NCBI GenBank assembly: GCA_965276825.1
Contig: OZ255630.1
Span: 1,364,001-1,428,000, forward strand
Direction of reading: 5' to 3'
Origin: G965276765 sp965276825
GTDB lineage: Bacteria; Actinomycetota; Acidimicrobiia; Acidimicrobiales; Palsa-688
DNA: 64,000 nucleotides
In this document: in pieces, positions 61,615 through 64,000 of the stretch
Position numbering within the stretch: position 1 is the first letter of the stretch
How the letters are laid out: every line of letters begins with the position of its first letter
Notes under the pieces: model-generated
What the model saw: the letters and a program-made list of their open reading frames with translations, nothing else
Databases searched by the model: none
What the model was told of the DNA's origin: nothing
Made by a program: the position numbers and the translations under genes

Positions 61615-62628
61615 TCACCCTGTCTGGGCCAGGCAGCGGATCTCTCCGTCGCGCAGGCCGTAGAAGACGAGGGTGAGCAGTTTGCGTGCGCCCGCCACCC
61701 GGCCGATGCCTTTGCCTCGGCGGTCGGCGACGCGATGATGGTGGACAGCGACGGGGGTGGCGCCTCGTTGGCGGCCGACCGCTTCGACCGCGGCCCAGCG
61801 CACCAGACGGGAGCCTTGTTTGGTGATGTGGCCTCGCTGAACATGGGTGTCGGACTCGCGGTGGCGGGGGGTGAGCCCGGCCCAGCAGGACAGCTGGGGG
61901 GCGCCGGCGAAGCGAGAGACGTCGCCGATCTCGGCCACGAAGACCGCCGCGAGGATCGGGCCAACCCCGGGGATGGCCTGGATGGCCCAGTAGCCGGGAT
62001 GGTCGGCCAGGTCCCCGGCGACGATCCGCTCGAAGCGGTCGACCTCGGTGTCCAACACGGCGATCAGTCGTAGCAGCGACTCCACTCGCAGCCGGTAGGC
62101 GTCGCCCAGGGGCATCTCGGCGAGCAGCAATCGTCCCGCGGCTCCGAACAGGTCGGACACGGGGAGCGCCACGCCTTGCTTGGCCACCACCGCGTGCACC
62201 CCGGACTTCAGTCCCGAGCGGATCGCCACCAGTTTGGCGCGGTGACGGACCAGCTCTCGCAGCTCTCGCAGCTCGGGCGGGGCGATGTGCGCCTCGGCCA
62301 GGCGTCCCAGGCGCAGCAAGTCGATCAAGTCGGTGGCGTCGCGCTCGTCGTTTTTCACTCGCCGGTTCCCCCAGGCATTGCCGAGGGGGTGGGCCAGATG
62401 CACCTTGGCGCCGGTCTCGGCGGCCACGTCAGCCGCCCAATACCATCCGTAGGTCGCTTCCAACACGACCTCGGGAGCGTCACCCGCCCGGGCGACGACC
62501 TCGGCCAAGGTGAGCGGATCGTTGTCGATCTGGACCGTCTCGAGCGTCTTGCCGGCGTTGTCTTTGCGCACGATCACGCTGCGACGGCGGTGCAAGTCGA
62601 TGCCGACGTATTGTGGTTGGGCTTCCAC
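61615..62628 (-). mobile_element. IS110 family transposase gene
   Basis: About 337 residues from GTG 62626-62628, with AAGAAGG upstream. The RuvC-like DEDD domain is complete: Asp in YVGIDLHRRRSVIV, Glu in VVLEATYGWYW, Asp pair in VKNDERDATDLIDLLRLGRL. The C-terminal Tnp domain has AIPGVGPILAAVFVAEIGD, SCWAGLTPRHRESD and the Ser in ITKQGSRLVRWAAVEA. The gene is intact. In IS110 elements the enzyme recombines DNA guided by a bridge RNA. The frame extends upstream to 62715, overlapping the zinc-ribbon gene. Confidence 0.92.
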
Positions 62629-62711
62629 GGGGACCTTCTTTCGTCGTGAGGTGGGTGTGGAAACCCCGAGCTTGGTCTTGCTCGGTCCCTCACGGCGAAC
62701 GGAGGCCCCGC

Positions 62712-62927
62712 TCACAACTCCTCCCCTTCGAGTTCGGCCACCAACACGACCTCGTCACACCCGGGGCAACGACCCCCGTGGCCCAGCCGGCGGGCGAACA
62801 CGTTGCAGTCCCCGCAGCGCCGCTCAGTCAGCCGCTCTCCGCAGCTCGGACACTCATAGACGACACCAGCGATCCCGATCGGCACGGGCAGGCTCTCCTC
62901 GATCGGCGTCCAGGCCCTCCATCGCAC
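62712..62927 (-). CDS. Zinc-ribbon small protein upstream of IS110 transposase
   Basis: 71 residues with paired CxxC motifs: VYECPSCGERLTERRCGDCN and GGRCPGCDEVVLVAELEG, typical of a double zinc ribbon. Its TGA (62712-62714) overlaps a GTG at 62713-62715 in frame with the transposase. Small zinc-ribbon genes of this kind are found beside transposition and conjugation genes in actinobacteria. A role in DNA binding for the element, or a chance neighbour, are both possible. Confidence 0.62.
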   Translation of the reverse strand: MRWRAWTPIEESLPVPIGIAGVVYECPSCGERLTERRCGDCNVFARRLGHGGRCPGCDEVVLVAELEGEEL

Positions 62928-63155
62928 TAACCGGGCCCGTCACGCAAGAGCAGCGCTGCGCTCCTGCATCCCATCAAGGGGCTGTTTGCTGGTGGTTGCG
63001 GACAGGACAGGGAGTAGCCACTCCGGAGAGAGCAGGCTCTTCTTGGGTCACGCACCAGCGGGTCGGGTGTGGTCGAGGACGGCCGACAGGTCGTTCGTGG
63101 GCCAGCAGGATCGCGGCAGCCGATTCGAGGTCAGGCCGCCCTCGAGAGGACGGTG
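62928..63155. other. Intergenic region between two IS110-type genes
   Basis: No gene is supported. AAGAGCAGCGCTGCGCTCCT near 62947 is a near-perfect palindrome around CAGCGCTG. The stretch lies 3' of the second IS110 gene and 5' of the zinc-ribbon gene, so it may contain element ends and promoters. Confidence 0.4.
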
Positions 63156-64000
63156 TCAGGCGACGGCGGAGCGCAAATGGGGGAAGGTTTCGCGAGCGAC
63201 GTAACGCTTCAGGCAGCGCATGATCTCCTGCTTGGACTTCCCTTCCTTGGTGCGGCGTTCGACGTAGACGCGGGTGTCGGGATGGGCGGACATGCGGGTG
63301 AGCACGATCCGCCACCGGGCATGGTTGGCTTGGCGGTCGCCGGCGGTGTTCAGCACCAGCCGGCCGGACGATTTCCCTGACGAGGACGGGACCGGCGCCG
63401 CCCCGCACAGGTGCGCCCACGCCGCTTCGGAGCGGAGCCGTTCGGGATGGTCGCCGGCGGCGACGAGCAGCGCGGCGGCGATGTCGACGCCGACGCCGTA
63501 AAGGTCGAGGAGGGTCGGGGCGCGCAATGTCACCATGGGGACGAGGAGCTCGTCGAGGCGGTCGGCCTGGTCGTCGAGGAACTCCACCCGCCGGGCCAAC
63601 TCCCGCACGGCGATGCGGGTGGTGTAGCCGACGACCTCCCCGGCGCGTGGTCGCAGCCCGGCCAGCTCGGCCACCAACACCTTCCTGCGATGCCCGCCGT
63701 AGCGGGCCCGGAGGTCCTCAGGCCCAGTGAACACGAGGGATCTGGCCTGGTTGATGGTAGCGATCCGCTCTGAACGGGCCGAGCGTTTCGCCACGACGAG
63801 CACCCGGATGGCTTCCACGCTCCCGTCCCGGCCCCGGGGTTTGCGGCCCTTGCCCGACAGGGCGATCCGTGCGGCGCTGATGGCGTCGAGGGTGTCGGAC
63901 TTGCCGGCCAGACGCCGGGCCTGACGGTCTGCCCGGTTGATCTCCACAACCGTCACCCCCGCCGCCGCCAGATGGCGAGTCAGGCCAGCCCCGTAGCTGC
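63156..64000 (-). mobile_element. Second IS110 family transposase (partial at window end)
   Basis: The frame runs from TGA at 63156 to the window end and continues beyond (about 281 residues seen). DEDD-domain parts: GVTVVEINRADRQARRLAGK then SDTLDAISAARIALSGKGR; C-terminal Tnp part LYGVGVDIAAALLVAAGDHP, AAWAHLCGAAPVPSSSGKSS and LVLNTAGDRQANHARWRIV. It is clearly different from the transposase at 61615, so two IS110 types are adjacent. Confidence 0.9.

Overview
The window is about 64 kb of very GC-rich DNA with many GTG starts, tight ATGA/GTGA gene overlaps and several start codons that directly follow a -10 box (leaderless style). Gene content (PdtaR-type ANTAR regulator, MprAB-like two-component system, actinobacterial Zur and Zn transporter, DUF222/HNH '13E12-like' protein with a SOS box, DUF2142 protein, AbrB/PIN toxin-antitoxin pairs) points to a chromosomal segment of a high-GC actinobacterium, possibly of the Acidimicrobiia type. 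The lineage is an inference; no rRNA is present.

Layout. 1-3.7 kb: end of a FAD oxidoreductase, then a zinc uptake operon (znuA-znuC-znuB-zur, minus strand) with a Zur box at its promoter. 4.2-12.7 kb: rpsA, a methyltransferase, an acyl-CoA dehydrogenase homologue, a MocR regulator and polA. 12.8-19.7 kb: a DtxR-type metal regulator, a hairpin repeat cluster, pdtaR, a prolyl oligopeptidase and an MprAB-like two-component system. 19.7-30 kb: a flavin reductase, small envelope proteins, a CDF metal exporter, cspA, a second repeat cluster, a GntR regulator with its membrane partner, an epimerase, tandem repeats, a PASTA lipoprotein, tRNA-Leu(CAA) and an MFS transporter. 30.4-34.3 kb: a type II fatty acid synthesis operon fabD-fabH-acpP-fabF, in which FabD carries a C-terminal lipoyl-like domain. 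34.3-43.8 kb: a ChrB-like protein, a class II aldolase, a large 14-bp tandem array, a HAD hydrolase, PspA, a third repeat cluster, galE and a decayed PAS/EAL gene. 43.9-48.9 kb: an FTR1-like membrane protein and a three-gene Fe3+-type ABC transporter that share one palindromic promoter element. 49-60.4 kb: a DEAD-box helicase, toxin-antitoxin modules (intact and broken), the HNH protein, a second two-component system with a secreted repeat peptide, a DUF2142 protein and a PEP mutase/isocitrate lyase family enzyme. 60.4-64 kb: a mobile-element zone with gene remnants and two IS110-type transposases.

Most notable unexplained structures: (i) two copies of a roughly 95-bp MITE-like element with inverted ends and target-site duplications, one inside the EAL gene; (ii) three clusters of REP-like hairpin repeats (13.5, 24.4 and 40.4 kb) that look like diverged members of one composite family; (iii) a TAAC-N4-GTTA palindrome at the same distance upstream of two membrane-transport operons; (iv) an IS110 transposase overlapping a zinc-ribbon gene and followed by a strongly structured non-coding tail that could hold a guide-type RNA. 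Metal homeostasis recurs through the window: Zur/Znu, DtxR, CDF, the Fe-type ABC transporter and the FTR1-like protein. Coding calls rest on reading the translations by eye; no searches were run.
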